NCBI GenBank assembly: GCA_963575745.1
Contig: CAUYUJ010014564.1
Coordinates: 1 to 64,000 of the forward strand
Length of the DNA stretch: 64,000 nucleotides
Source: Prorocentrum cordatum
Taxonomy: Eukaryota > Sar > Dinophyceae > Prorocentrales > Prorocentraceae
Direction of reading: 5' to 3'
The notes below the pieces were generated by a model. That model saw only the letters and a program-made list of their open reading frames with translations, made no database searches and was not told the origin of the DNA. The stretch's first letter is position 1, and every line of letters begins with the position of its first letter. The translations under genes and the position numbers were made by a program. Below are positions 1 through 11,530 of this stretch, piece after piece.

Positions 1-1545
<1,545 letters not shown>

Positions 1546-2680
1546 TAGAAAAAGGGTAAAGGGTGGGCGCAGAATTCAAGCGAAAGCGCGCGACGACGAT
1601 GGGACGCCCCCTGCGCGCGCCGGGGGCAGGATGAGCGACTTCGAGTCGCAGGTGTCCAGCCAGCTCCAGGCCAGCAGGGGCGGGTGGAGCTCGGCCTCTC
1701 TCGCTCCGCGCCACCGCGCTAACACGGCGCCCCGGCAGCCTGAGGTCAGACTCTGCGGGGGCGTTGAGGAGGGGTGGCGGGCCGCCCAGATCTCTTGCAC
1801 CACGGCCGACTCCAGATTGCAGGTTCTCTTCGCGTTGGCCTTCACATGCCCGCTTCGGGCCTTGCGGCCCTCGGGTCGCCAGTTTCGGGGGCCCCGCGCA
1901 TGGAAAATACACCACGTCGGGCGTCCGGAGGGGGTGGGCCAAGGGCAGCTTACGTGGAGCCCGTGTGGGGTGGGAGGGGGCGCCCTTGCAATCGTTGCAC
2001 TATTCGGCGCCTCGGCGGCCTCGGAAGACCTCGTTTAGCCTCAGGTGGGCTCACATAGCCTCGGATGACATCATATGGTCTCGGGTCACATTCGACTGCC
2101 TCAGATGGCTTCGGATGCAATCCAGAGCGAATGGCTTCGCATGCTCATGAAACCAGCGCGAACGGTTTGGCCAGGGGGACAGACAAGGTCCCCATGGATC
2201 CGACATGAGGCAGGGGGTGGGCAGGGCTCTAACGGATGGCTGCCGCCAGTCTCGAACTAGTCTTAGGGTCTGCCGCCATTACCATGTCAACGACGTGCTC
2301 GGTAGGACCTCTCTTTGGCGACTCGAGAGGCGCACCTCGGAGTTACAGGCTCGCAAACAAAAGTGCCTGTGCACTGCTGCCATCCTCGTCAGACTGCAGT
2401 CCCGATAGTGTTACCGAAAAGCGCCCAGCGATCCCCTGTCTCCTCGCTGTCCTCCTCTTCCTCCCTCCGCGTCCCGGCCCTCGCTCTGTCGAGCGCGCCC
2501 CCATCAGTGACTCGACGACCTCGTGTCACTATCCGCGGGGTGGCCACTCGCAGAACGGAAGGAAGGCGAGAGATGCCGTCCACGGCGAGGGGATCCAACC
2601 GACTTGCGAGCAGCCGCCCTGCGAGTAGCCGCGCGCCCTGGACTAGGCACGGGCAGCGGCCCGAAAATCGCTGTCCGCGC
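1546..2680. other. GC-rich stretch without a recognised gene
   Basis: No domain or convincing exon was seen. Within 2005-2130 a degenerate 20-30 bp motif of the type GCCTCRGATGG recurs about six times. The long frames here code low-complexity Arg/Ala/Pro sequence and I do not support them as genes. Confidence 0.5.
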
Positions 2681-2682
2681 AG

Positions 2683-2757
2683 CCCCAGAGGCCCCCAGAG
2701 GCCCCCAGAGGCCCCCAGAGGCCCCCAGAGGCCCCCAGAGGCCACCAGAGGCCACTG
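2683..2757. repeat. 10-bp tandem repeat (GGCCCCCAGA)n
   Basis: Seven to eight head-to-tail copies of a 10-bp unit, the last ones changed to GGCCACCAGA. The AGGCC(T/C)CCAGAGG type of motif recurs at 20.25-20.51, 43.14-43.21 and 52.5-53.2 kb, so this is a locally expanded member of a dispersed low-complexity class. Confidence 0.9.
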
Positions 2758-2782
2758 GAGTCGGGGAAGAAGCAATGACACC

Positions 2783-2910
2783 AACATAAGCCTTCGGAGG
2801 TCCTCGCGGATTTTTCGGATCGGCGCCAGACCCCCTCCCTCGCGCGCGGAGGGCGCCAGGGCCCCAGCGCCGATCCGAGAAATCCGCGCGGACCTCCGAA
2901 GGCTTATGTT
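2783..2910. repeat. Long inverted repeat, 44-bp arms (MITE-like hairpin)
   Basis: The left arm 2783-2826 and the reverse complement of the right arm 2867-2910 agree at 42 of 44 positions. Both begin AACATAAGCCTTCGGAGGTC and end CGGATCGGCGC. A 40-bp GC-rich spacer separates them. No ORF and no obvious target duplication was identified. It could be a very small non-autonomous transposon or a transcribed hairpin. Confidence 0.85.
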
Positions 2911-3460
2911 TATGTTACTGACTGTTCTCCTACGGAGAGCCTCCAGAGGCTCCTGCAGGCCCCTGGTCGGGTACAGCCAGGACCCCAGGTACGGGGACCC
3001 AGTTAGTAGTAGGGCCCCGGAGCCCCCGAAATTGGCCAGAGTCACTGAACCAGGTCTGCCGCAGCTGGTGTTTTTTCAGGTGACGGCAGTTCTGGCTCGT
3101 GGAACGGGGCGGGGGGGGCGCCCCCCCAACACACACCACTACACCAGGTCCCACTACACCCGGTTCTGCCAACGCCCGACCTGGCGCCCGAGCAGGGCCA
3201 CGGAGGCGCCCGGAGCCGTCGACCCTCGGCCGCCAGGTTGCCTCGAAGTGCGCCCGCGCGGCGCCGATGCGGCGGGGCGCCGATGCGGGCGGCGCCGCTC
3301 TCCGCCCGCGCCCTGCCCCGGCGGCGGCTCGGCGCCGGGCGGCTGCCGGCGGGCTGCGGCTGTCGCGACGCGCCGGCGGGCGCCGTGCGGGGCGCCGCGG
3401 GCGCCCCGCCTGGCGCCGCTGGCCTCTTCGGCGCGTCTCTCGTCGTCGCCGCCGTCGATG

Positions 3461-3461
3461 T

Positions 3462-3510
<49 letters not shown>

Positions 3511-3680
3511 TCGTCGTTCGTCGTTCGTCGTTTGTCGTTCGTCGTTCGTCGCGGTCGTCGTGGTCGTCGCGGTCGTCGTGGTCGTCGCGGTCGTCGCGGT
3601 CGTCGTGGTCGTCGTGGTCGTCGTGGTCGCCGTGGTCGTCGCGGTCGTCGTGGTCGTCGTGGTCGTGGTCGTTTTCGTCC
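3461..3680. repeat. (GTC)n / (GGTCGTC)n array
   Basis: GTC trinucleotides at 3461-3512, then CGTTCGT and CGGTCGTCG variants to about 3675. It lies directly upstream of the TPM exon and would be intronic if the acceptor at about 3683 is used. Frames through it give poly-Arg, poly-Val or poly-Ser. Confidence 0.9.
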
Positions 3681-3683
3681 AGG

Positions 3684-4293
3684 GCAGTTCCTGTCGCCCT
3701 CGCGGGTCCACGACGTCGCGAACCCCCGTTACGCCGCGAGCCGGCCCTCGTGGGTCTCTGACGCGGGCGGCCTGCTGGGAGAGGGGGACCGCGTGAAGCT
3801 GGAGGCGCTCTGCGAGGATGTCCAGGCCAGGTGGCACGCGGAGGTGGCCGTGGTTCTGCTTCGCTCCTTGCCGCCAGACGTGCAGCCCTCGGGGTTCGCC
3901 GCGGCCTTGCTGAACTACTGGGGTGTGGGGGACAAGACGCTGCACACTGGGCTCCTGGTCTTGCTGCTGCAGGAGCAGCGGCGCCTCGAGATGCGCGTCG
4001 GCTTCGGCGCAGGCCGCGTGCTGGGCCCCGAGCGGCTGAGGGGCATCCAGGAGGAGCACATGGTGCCCGTCCTGCGCTCAGGCGCGGCGGGCGAGGCCCT
4101 GTGCGCGGGGCTGCGCGCGGTGGTCGCGGCGCTCGAGGAGGGCGCGCCGCCGCGCTGGCGGCGTGGGGGGGGCGGGGAGGCCGCGGCCGAGGAGCCGAAC
4201 AGGCACGGCTTCGGCGGTGGGCAGACGCCCGTGGACGAGTTCGTGCGGGGCGCGGGCGGCGACCCGCCGGGTGGCCCCGGGGCGGCCGCGTGA
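3684..4293 (+). CDS. TPM-domain protein (Psb32/FPP family), 3' exon
   Basis: The frame running from about 3684 to the TGA at 4291-4293 codes a TPM domain of the type found in thylakoid Psb32/TLP18.3 and YgcG-like proteins. Visible family features in order are a start like VHDVANPRY, then GGLLGEGDRVKLEALCEDV, AEVAVVLLRSLPP, FAAALLNYWGVGDKTLHTGL, a hydrophobic LLVLLLQEQRRL, and VGFGAGRVLGPERL. Known TPM proteins are membrane-anchored or lumenal and are implicated in photosystem II repair or phosphatase activity; which role applies here is inference. The open frame extends upstream to 3238 through the GTC array, but a CAG acceptor at about 3683 makes an exon start there more likely. The signal or transit peptide and the usual C-terminal membrane helix are not visible. 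A GTGAGC donor overlaps the stop, so the exon may instead splice on. Confidence 0.8.
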
Positions 4294-4883
4294 GCCTGCC
4301 GCGGGGGCGCCGCAGGCCGCTGGTGGCCGCGGGCGGCGGGAGGTGCCCGCCTCCTGCGCGCAGGGGCGGGGGGCCCTGCGGCTCATACGGCGGCAGCTCT
4401 CGGGCCCCGGGCGGTGCGGCGCCCCGGGTGCGCGTCGCGCGCGCGTCGGCCGTCCGCTCCGCGCGTCGGCCGCCAGGGCGCCCGCGCCGCCAGGCGGGGC
4501 AGAGCTGGCCCGGCGGCGGCGCGCGCGAAGGCGAGGGTGTCGTCCGCAGTGCGGTCGACTCGGCAGCGTCGCAGTCGGTTGCGCTCGCTCGGTTCGATTC
4601 GGTCGGTCGTTTCGCTGCGTCCTGCTAGGCTGCTTGTGGCCTGTCTGTTTCGTTCGGTCCCGGCTTGGTTGTCAGCTCTGTCGGTTTTCGGTTGTGCTGT
4701 CGTTCTGGGTGAGAGGCAGATTGCAGTCATCGTCTGCGTCTGCTACCACTTTTGAACCCCACTCCCGCGGGTCCAATCTCGCCGGGATATCAGCCCTCCC
4801 CGCATGGGCGTCCCCTCCCTCCCTCCCTCCCTCGCCCCCTTTCTCGCACCCCGCCTGCACGTCCCCGCGGGCCGTTGCGGGAG
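4294..4883. other. GC-rich region, no gene seen
   Basis: High GC with TCGGTTCG-type short repeats near 4560-4690 and a CCCTCCCTCC tract at 4809-4850. No coding feature was recognised. It would be an intron or the space between the TPM exon and the first coiled-coil exon. Confidence 0.4.
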
Positions 4884-4935
4884 GTCATGTCGGCCGACAT
4901 CGAGAAGAAGCTCGCGTACATCAACTCCCAAAAGG
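4884..4935 (+). CDS. Exon candidate 1 of a coiled-coil gene
   Basis: Between GGGAG and a GC donor (AAGG|GCGGC) this segment codes VMSADIEKKLAYINSQK, an acidic helix-like peptide with heptad spacing of hydrophobics. It starts in phase 0 and ends with one extra base, which fits the two-base lead of the next candidate at 5539. The poly-Gly frame after it comes from a GGC repeat and is probably intron. Confidence 0.45.
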
Positions 4936-5263
4936 GCGGCGGCGGCGGCGGAGGCGGTGGGGGCGGGCTGCGCGCGCCCGACCGGTGCAGGCGCACAGTC
5001 AAGCAGCGGCATCGGTATGGAGTGTTCTTGCAGTAGCACTTGGCACCCCCGACTCTTCGGCTCATCTTCGGCGCCCAAGGGTCCTGCACGAGCGTCAACA
5101 TAATGCACAGGTCCTGCATCCTTGCCTTGCCTCAATCTGAACTTCCCGTTCAGCCCCGGGTGTTGAATGGCTCGGAGAGCAGCTCCTCTCTCGCTTCCCC
5201 TCCCGTCCCCTCTTCTCCCTCCTTTACTCCTGCCACTTCTCCTGCCTCCGTCTCCTCGAGGAG

Positions 5264-5362
5264 GAGGAGGATGAACAGGAGGAGGAGGAGGAGGAGGAGG
5301 AGGAGGAGGAGGAGGAGGAGGAGGAGGAGGAGGAGAAGGAGAAGGAGAAGGAGAAGGAGAAG
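5264..5362. repeat. (GGA)n then (GAGAAG)n microsatellite
   Basis: GGA repeat from about 5264 to 5335 followed by GAGAAG hexamers. It is flanked by pyrimidine-rich DNA upstream and GGAGG-rich DNA to about 5510. The antisense frames (poly-Pro, poly-Leu) are artefacts. Confidence 0.9.
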
Positions 5363-5538
5363 GATCAGCATCATGAGCAGGGGATGAGGGGGAGGCGGAG
5401 GAGGGAGGGAGGAGCAGAAAGGAGGAAGGAAAAAGAGGGAGGAGGGAGCAGGCGGAGGGGGGGCGGATGGAGGCGACGAGACGGGTGAATAGCGAGGAGG
5501 ACAGGGACGAGGGATGGCCGCAGGTGGAAGTGGCCCAG

Positions 5539-5597
5539 GGGTAGACGGACTCGCGCACGACCTCGACTCAGTCAAGTACGACCTCGGTGAGCTGAAG
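5539..5597 (+). CDS. Exon candidate 2 of a coiled-coil gene
   Basis: Follows GGCCCAG and codes VDGLAHDLDSVKYDLGELK. It has a two-base lead matching the one-base tail of candidate 1. The end at AAG|GAGTCT needs a GA donor; a GTGAGC donor at 5587 is an alternative that would shorten it. The peptide has leucines and valines at heptad positions and is acidic, like the other candidates. Confidence 0.45.
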
Positions 5598-5879
5598 GAG
5601 TCTGCCAGTCGTCACCTGCCGCGCAGGGGCCGGGCGTTGCGTAATGGGGGGGGGGGAGCGGTTCATGAGGGGGGTGAAGAAAGGAGCAGCGCCCAAAGGC
5701 TGCCGCGGTCGCCGTTGCGTGGAGTCGGGCGCTCCGCGTCGAGGTCTGCTCCGAGCACCCCCTGGGGGGCGCTGTGGCGAGGGAGGTCGCAGGTGTCTCG
5801 GGCCCCCCGGACAGGCCTTGGCGGCCTTCCTCGCCGCAGCCGGGGTGGCGTTCTTCCATCCAGCGGCGAGCGAGGGAGG

Positions 5880-6030
5880 GAAGTGAGAAGGGGCGGGCCT
5901 TCTCAGAAGGCTCTGACATCCCCAAGCCTTTGAGAAGTTTTCTCAGCCTTTCCCGAAGACACAGGAAACCTCTCAGAAGGCGCGAGGGCTTCGAGAAGTC
6001 CCGCCGCCTTCTGAGAAGGCCTTCACTTGC
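5880..6030. repeat. GAGAAGG/CCTTCTC short inverted-repeat cluster
   Basis: The words GAGAAGG, CTCAGAAGG and CCTTCTGAGAAGG recur in both orientations, for example CTTCTGAGAAGG at about 6010. This could fold into local hairpins. No gene was seen from 5600 to 6830. Confidence 0.6.
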
Positions 6031-6329
6031 TTATTTCCCCCCCTCGCCCGCCGCCGATCTACTGTGCTCCGTCTCGCGTGCTGCGGTCTCTGCAGCAGCT
6101 CCTGCCCCTTGCCGAGTAATTAACCAGTCATGGGGGTTTTCCAGCGTCGTCGAGACCTGCCACCGCGCTCGGTCTGTGAGCGTGTCTTGGGCCCTGAATG
6201 GTGCTTGGGGGAAGGGGAGGGGGCAGTCGCTGTCGCGGCCGCGCGCGGCTCGAAAGACTCGCCGGGGCGCCTTCTGGTGGGGCCCAGAGGGTTGGCTTCG
6301 TGCGAATCCAGGCTGAATGGAGAACGTTT

Positions 6330-6342
6330 GTGTGTGTGTGTG

Positions 6343-6398
<56 letters not shown>
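6330..6398. repeat. (TG)n(TA)n dinucleotide repeat
   Basis: About 6 TG units followed by about 24 TA units with one CA interruption. The frames coding YIYIYI across it are artefacts. Confidence 0.97.
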
Positions 6399-6400
<2 letters not shown>

Positions 6401-6831
6401 GACCCGATGCCGAGTATGCCAAGACCCGATGCCGCGCTGTGAGGGGGGGACGGTCATTGGGTGGGGACAAGGGAGGTCGAGGGAGGGGGCTTTGGGAAAG
6501 GGTTTTGAGTGGCGGAAATCTAGAGTTGTTGCTGTCATGCCTTGTGCAATTGCTTCTGAGGGTCTTGCTTCCTTGCTATGGGTATTGACTGTATGCGGTG
6601 TGCGTGAAGGACGACGGTGGCTAGATCGGTGATGGCGATGATGGCGAGAATGAGGTGGACCAGGAGCAAGGAGACGAGCGGGGAAGTGGGCCAGCCTGCG
6701 CTCCTGTCAACGGGGGAGTCTCGAGTTGCCTGAAGGAGATGTTCCCCTCAGCGAAGTCGCGGTGATGCCAGGACGAAGGCCGTCTCGGCTCGAGCCCGCC
6801 CCTGCTTAGGTTCGGCGCTCGGTCCCGGGCG

Positions 6832-7345
6832 ATGGAGACTGCGGCGGCGCGGCGGCGCCGACAAGCGCTTGCTGCGGCCCAGCGCCGCCTCGATGCTGCC
6901 GCGGCCGGAGGCCGCTCCCTCGGGCTCACCAGCGCGGCAAACGCGAATGGCACAGCTGGCGCGACGGAGGCGTCGGCTCTCCGGGGCGCGTCTGCCGCCG
7001 TGAGCGCTGCCAGCGCCGCTGGCGATGGCTGCCCCGCCGCGGCCCACGCGCGCGCCCCTACCAGCGCCGCGGACGCAGCCGACGCCCTCGGGCGAGTCGG
7101 CGCCGTCCGTGCTCGGTGGCCCGCGCCCCGCGCCGCCTGCGCCGCCGACGCTCCCGACGCACCAAACGTCCGCGCAGTCGGTGCCAATGGTGCGCCCGAC
7201 GCAGCCGCCGCTGCCGCCGCCAGTGCCTGCGCTGCTGCCGCCGCAAGGGCTGCGCAGGCTTCCCCCTGGACGACCGTTGCGGACCTAGCCCAGGCTGCTT
7301 GGCGCGCGGCAGACGCCGTCGCGAGCGCGCTCCCTGGACGCAGAG
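6832..7345 (+). other. Ala-rich open region, coding status unclear
   Basis: From an ATG at 6832 one frame stays open into the satellite that follows and codes an Ala-rich sequence (blocks such as AAAARAAQA) with scattered Asp and Arg. The composition could reflect GC bias rather than selection. No domain is visible. I list it only because the frame is long and the bias resembles the third-position GC of real exons. Confidence 0.2.
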
Positions 7346-7399
7346 TGGACCCGCTTGAAGACAATCGCAAATCTGAGGTTTCGCCTGGCGACTGCTGCA

Positions 7400-10300
7400 C
7401 ATATGAAGGCGGCGTTTCGCCTGAAGACAGTCGCAAATCAACGGATATTCTGGAGTTCGTTTCTGACCAGGCGGCCGTTCGCTGCATCAGTCGCCAGGGA
7501 GACTTACAGACAAGCATGCGGTGGTCAGCAACAGCACGTCGCTCCTTCCTTCTCCCAGAGACAGGCAGACAGGCGGTCCTGCAGCTCCTCACTCTTATCA
7601 GTGTCCCAGGCACAGGGTCTTGGTGGAGGCCGAAGATGCCCCCGATGGCGCGCCCACTCCTGGCATCAGTATCGTGGCGACAGTTGGGGGCGCTGCAGAG
7701 GGCGCGCCCGCGTTCGGAGACCTTCCTGACAAACTTGAGAGTCAGGAGATCATATCGGAACGCGCAGCCTTCAGCTGCAGCAGTCCCTTGGGATAGCTAC
7801 AGACTGAACAGGTGGTCGTCTGCCACAGCGCGTCGGTCCTTTCCCCACCTGAAGACAACCGAGCAGACGTTCCTACGGCTCCTCACTCCTATCAGCGTCC
7901 CGTGGGCACTCTCGCTGTAGAAGCTGAACGTGCGGCCGAAAGTGTACCCCCTCTTGGCAACAGTATCGTGGGGACAGTTGGGAGTGCTGCAGAGGGCGCG
8001 CCCGCGTTCGGATACCTTCCTCACAAAATAGATAGTCATGATATCATATCGGACCGTGCAGCCATCAGCTGCAGCAGTCCTTTGGGAGAGTTGCAGACTG
8101 AACAGGTTGTCGGTTTCCACAGCGCGCTGGTCCCTCCCTCTCTTCGAGATGCCAAGACAGTCTCCCCTGCAGCCTCTGCCCCTCACTCCTATCAGCATTC
8201 CTTGGGCAGTGTCGCTGTAGAGGCTGAAGATGCGGCCGAAATTGTGCCCCCTCCTGGCAGCAGTATCGCGGCGACAGTTGGGGGTGCTGCAGAGTGCGCG
8301 GCCGCGTTCGGGGACTATCCTCACAATATTGAGTTCGTATCGGAACGCGCAGCCTTCAGCTGCAACAGTCCTCTGGAGGAGCTACAGATCGAACGGGTGG
8401 TTGTCTGTCAGATTGGCTCGGTTCCCCCCTCCTGGAGATGCGCAGGTCAGCGTTCCTACACCTCCTCACTCCTGTCAGCGTCCCGGGGGGGGGGGGGGGG
8501 CCCACGGCCATGGTGGAGGCCGAGGATGCGCCCGATAGCGCGCCCACTCCTGGCAACAACATCGCTGCGACAGTTGGATGTGTTGCAGAGGGCGCGCCCG
8601 CGTTCGGAGGGTTTCCTGACCAATTTGAAAGTCAGGATATCATATCGGAGCGTGCAGCCTTCAGCTGCAGCAGCCCCCTGGGATAGCTACAGACTGAACA
8701 GGTGGTCGTCTGCCACAGCGCGTCGGTCTTCTCCCGCCTGACGACAGCCAAGCAGGCTTTCCTACAGTTCCTCACTCCTACCAGCGTCCCGTGGGCACTC
8801 TCGCTGTAGAAGCTGAATATGCGGCCGAAAGTGTGGCCCCTCCTGGCAACAGTATCGTGGGGACAGTTGGGAGTGCTGCAGAGGGCGCGCCCGCGTTCGG
8901 AGACCTCCCTCACAACATAGACAGTCAGGAAATCATATCGGACCGTGCAGCCATCAGCTGCAGCAGTCCTCTGGGGGAGTTACAGACTGAACAGGTTGTC
9001 GGTTTCCACAGCGCGCTGGCCCCTCCCTCTTTTCGAGATGCCAAGACAGTTTCCCCTGCAGCCCGTCATTCCTATCAGCGTCCTTTGGGCAGTGTCGTTG
9101 TAGTGGCCGAAGATGCGGCCGAAATTGTGCCCCTCCTGGCAGCAATCTCGCGGCGACAGTTGGGAGTGCTGCAGAGTGCGCGGCCGCGTTCGGGGACTAT
9201 CTTCACAATATCGAGTTCGTATCGGAACGTGTGGCCTTCAGCTGCAGCAGTCCTATGGGAGAGCTACAGGCCGAACAGGTGGACGTCAGCCACAGCGTGT
9301 CGGTTTCCCCCTTCCTGGAGATACGCAAATCAGCGTTCCTACAACTCCTCACTCCTATCAGCGTCCCGGGGGCAGGGCCTTGGTGGAGGCCGAGGATGCG
9401 CCCGATAGCGCGCCCACTCCTGGCAACACCATCGCGGCAACAGTTGGGGGTGTTGCAGAGGGCGCGCCCGCGTTCGGAGGTTTTCCTGGCCAATTTGAAA
9501 GTCAGGATATCATATCGGAACGTGCAGCCCTCAGCTGCAGAAACCCCCTGGGATAGCTACAGACTGAACAGGTGGTCGTCTGCCACAGCGCGTCGGTCTT
9601 CTCCCGCCTGGAGACAACCAAGCATGCGTTCCTACAGCTCCTCACTCCTATCAGCGTCCCGTGGGCACTCTCGCTGTAGAAGCTGAATATGCGGCCGAAC
9701 GTGTTCCCCCTCCTGGCGACAGTATCGTGGGGACAGTTGGGAGTGCTGCAGAGGGCGCGCCCGCGTTCGGATACCTCCCTCACAACATAAATAGTCAGGG
9801 ACACATATCGGGCCGTGCAGCCATCAGCTGCAGCAGTCCTCTGGGAGAGTTACAGACTGAACAAGTTGTCGGTTTCCACAGCGCGCTGGCCCCTCCCTCT
9901 TCTCGAGATGCCAAGATAGTTTCCCCTGCAGCCCGCCACTCCAATCAGCGTCCCTTGGGCAGTGTCGTTGTAGAGGCCGAAGATGCGGCCGAAATTGTAC
10001 CCCCTCCTGGCAGCAATCTCGCGGCGACAGTTGGGAGTGCTGCAGAGTGCGCGGCCGCGTTCGGGGACTATCCTCACAATATTGAGTTCGTATCGGAACG
10101 TGTAGCCTTCAGCTGCAGCAGTCCTATGGGGGAGCTACAGGCCGAACAGGTGGTCGTCAGCCACAGCGTGTCGGTTCCCCCCCCCTTCCTGGAGATACGC
10201 AAATCAGCGTTCCTACATCTCCTCACTCCTATCAGCGCCCCGGGGGCAGGGCCATGGTGGAGGCCGAGGATGCGCCCGATAGCGCGCCCACTCCTGGCAA

Positions 10301-11230
10301 CAACATCGCGGCGACAGTTGGGGGCGCTTCAGAGGGCGCGCCCGCCATCGGATACCTTCCTCACAAAATAGATGATCAGGATATCATATCGGAACGCGCA
10401 GCCTTCAGCTGCAGCAGTCCCTTGGGATATCTACAGGCTGAAAAAAGGTGGTCGTTCGCAGCAGCGTGTCGGCCCCTTCCCCTCCTGGAGACAGGCAAGC
10501 AAGCGTTCCTACAGGACCTCGCTTCTATCGGCGTCCCTTGGGCAGCGTCGTTGTGGAGGCGGAAGGCGCGGCCGAAATGGCACCCCGTCCTGGCAACAGT
10601 ATCGTGGCGACAGTTGGGGGCGCTGCAGAGGGCGCGCCCGCGTTTCAATTTTGAGAGTCAGGAGATCATATCGGAACGTGCAGCCATCAGCTGCAGCAGT
10701 CCTCTGGGGGAGCTACAGGCTGAAAAGGTGGTCGTTCGCAGCAGCGTGTCGGCCCTTTCCCCTCCTGGGGATAGGCAAGCAGGCGTTCCTACAACTCATC
10801 AGTCCTATCAGCGTCCGTTGGGCAATGTCGTGTCGTTGTAGAGGCAGAAGATGCGAGCGACAGCGCGCCCCCTTCTGGCAACTGCATCGCGGCGACAGTT
10901 GGGGGTGCTCCAGAGGGCGCGCCCGCATTCGGATACCTTCCCCACAAAATAGTTCGTCAGGGGTTCGCGTCGGAACGTGCAGCCTTCAGCTGCAGCAGTC
11001 CTCTGGGGAGTCTACAGGTGGTCGTTTGCCACAGCGAGCCAGTCCTTTCCCCTCTTGGAGAGAGGCAAGCAGGCGTTCCTACAACTCCTCGCTCGCATCG
11101 GCGTCCGGGATGCGCCCGTAATGGCGCCCATTCCTGGCAATAGTATCGCGGCGGCAGTTCGGAATGCTGCAGAGGGCGCGCCCGAAAACGGATACCCGCC
11201 ACACATAATAGAGAGTCAGGAGGTCGTAAA
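7400..11230. repeat. ~291-bp satellite, block 1, with 3-unit higher-order repeat
   Basis: The anchor GCAGAGGGCGCGCCCGCGTT (or GCAGAGTGCGCGGCCGCGTT) recurs at about 7695, 7990, 8290, 8585, 8880, 9172, 9455, 9750, 10043, 10330, 10625, 10911 and 11170, a spacing of 284-300 bp except the last. Three subtypes alternate regularly: A (7990, 8880, 9750), B with TGCGCGGCCG (8290, 9172, 10043) and C (8585, 9455, 10330), giving a higher-order unit of about 870-890 bp repeated three times. The unit is close to 97 codons and codes similar peptides such as GAPAFGYLPHNI and RAAISCSSPLGELQ, but small indels move the frame between units. Each unit also carries CCTCCTGG and CAGCTGCAGCAGTCC words. Confidence 0.93.
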
Positions 11231-11530
11231 TCCAAGAGCGGTCGTCAGTTGCTACAGTTCTCGCGTCGTGGGTGTGAACGAAGGTGTGACTGACAGTGGC
11301 CCAGGGCATTCACGACTGGAGGGCTCGCCTGACTCCTGGATGTGCGTGCGGGCCACAAACGGGCGCGTTTTCGCGATCGGCGCAGATGTTCTGGCCGACG
11401 CCTCCGACGCCATCCCCCGTGGCCGACGGCCGATGCGGAGCCCGCTGCCTGGAGAGCCTGGGGCTGTCGTTGCACCTAGTTGAGGGCGAGACCCAGCGAC
11501 GCCCCGCTGTGACTCCGCCCGTCGCCGCCC

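Noticed and set aside
2315-3796. 493-codon frame from 2315
   Set aside because: It runs through the 10-bp repeat, the 128-bp hairpin and the GTC array; only the separate frame after 3684 shows a real domain.
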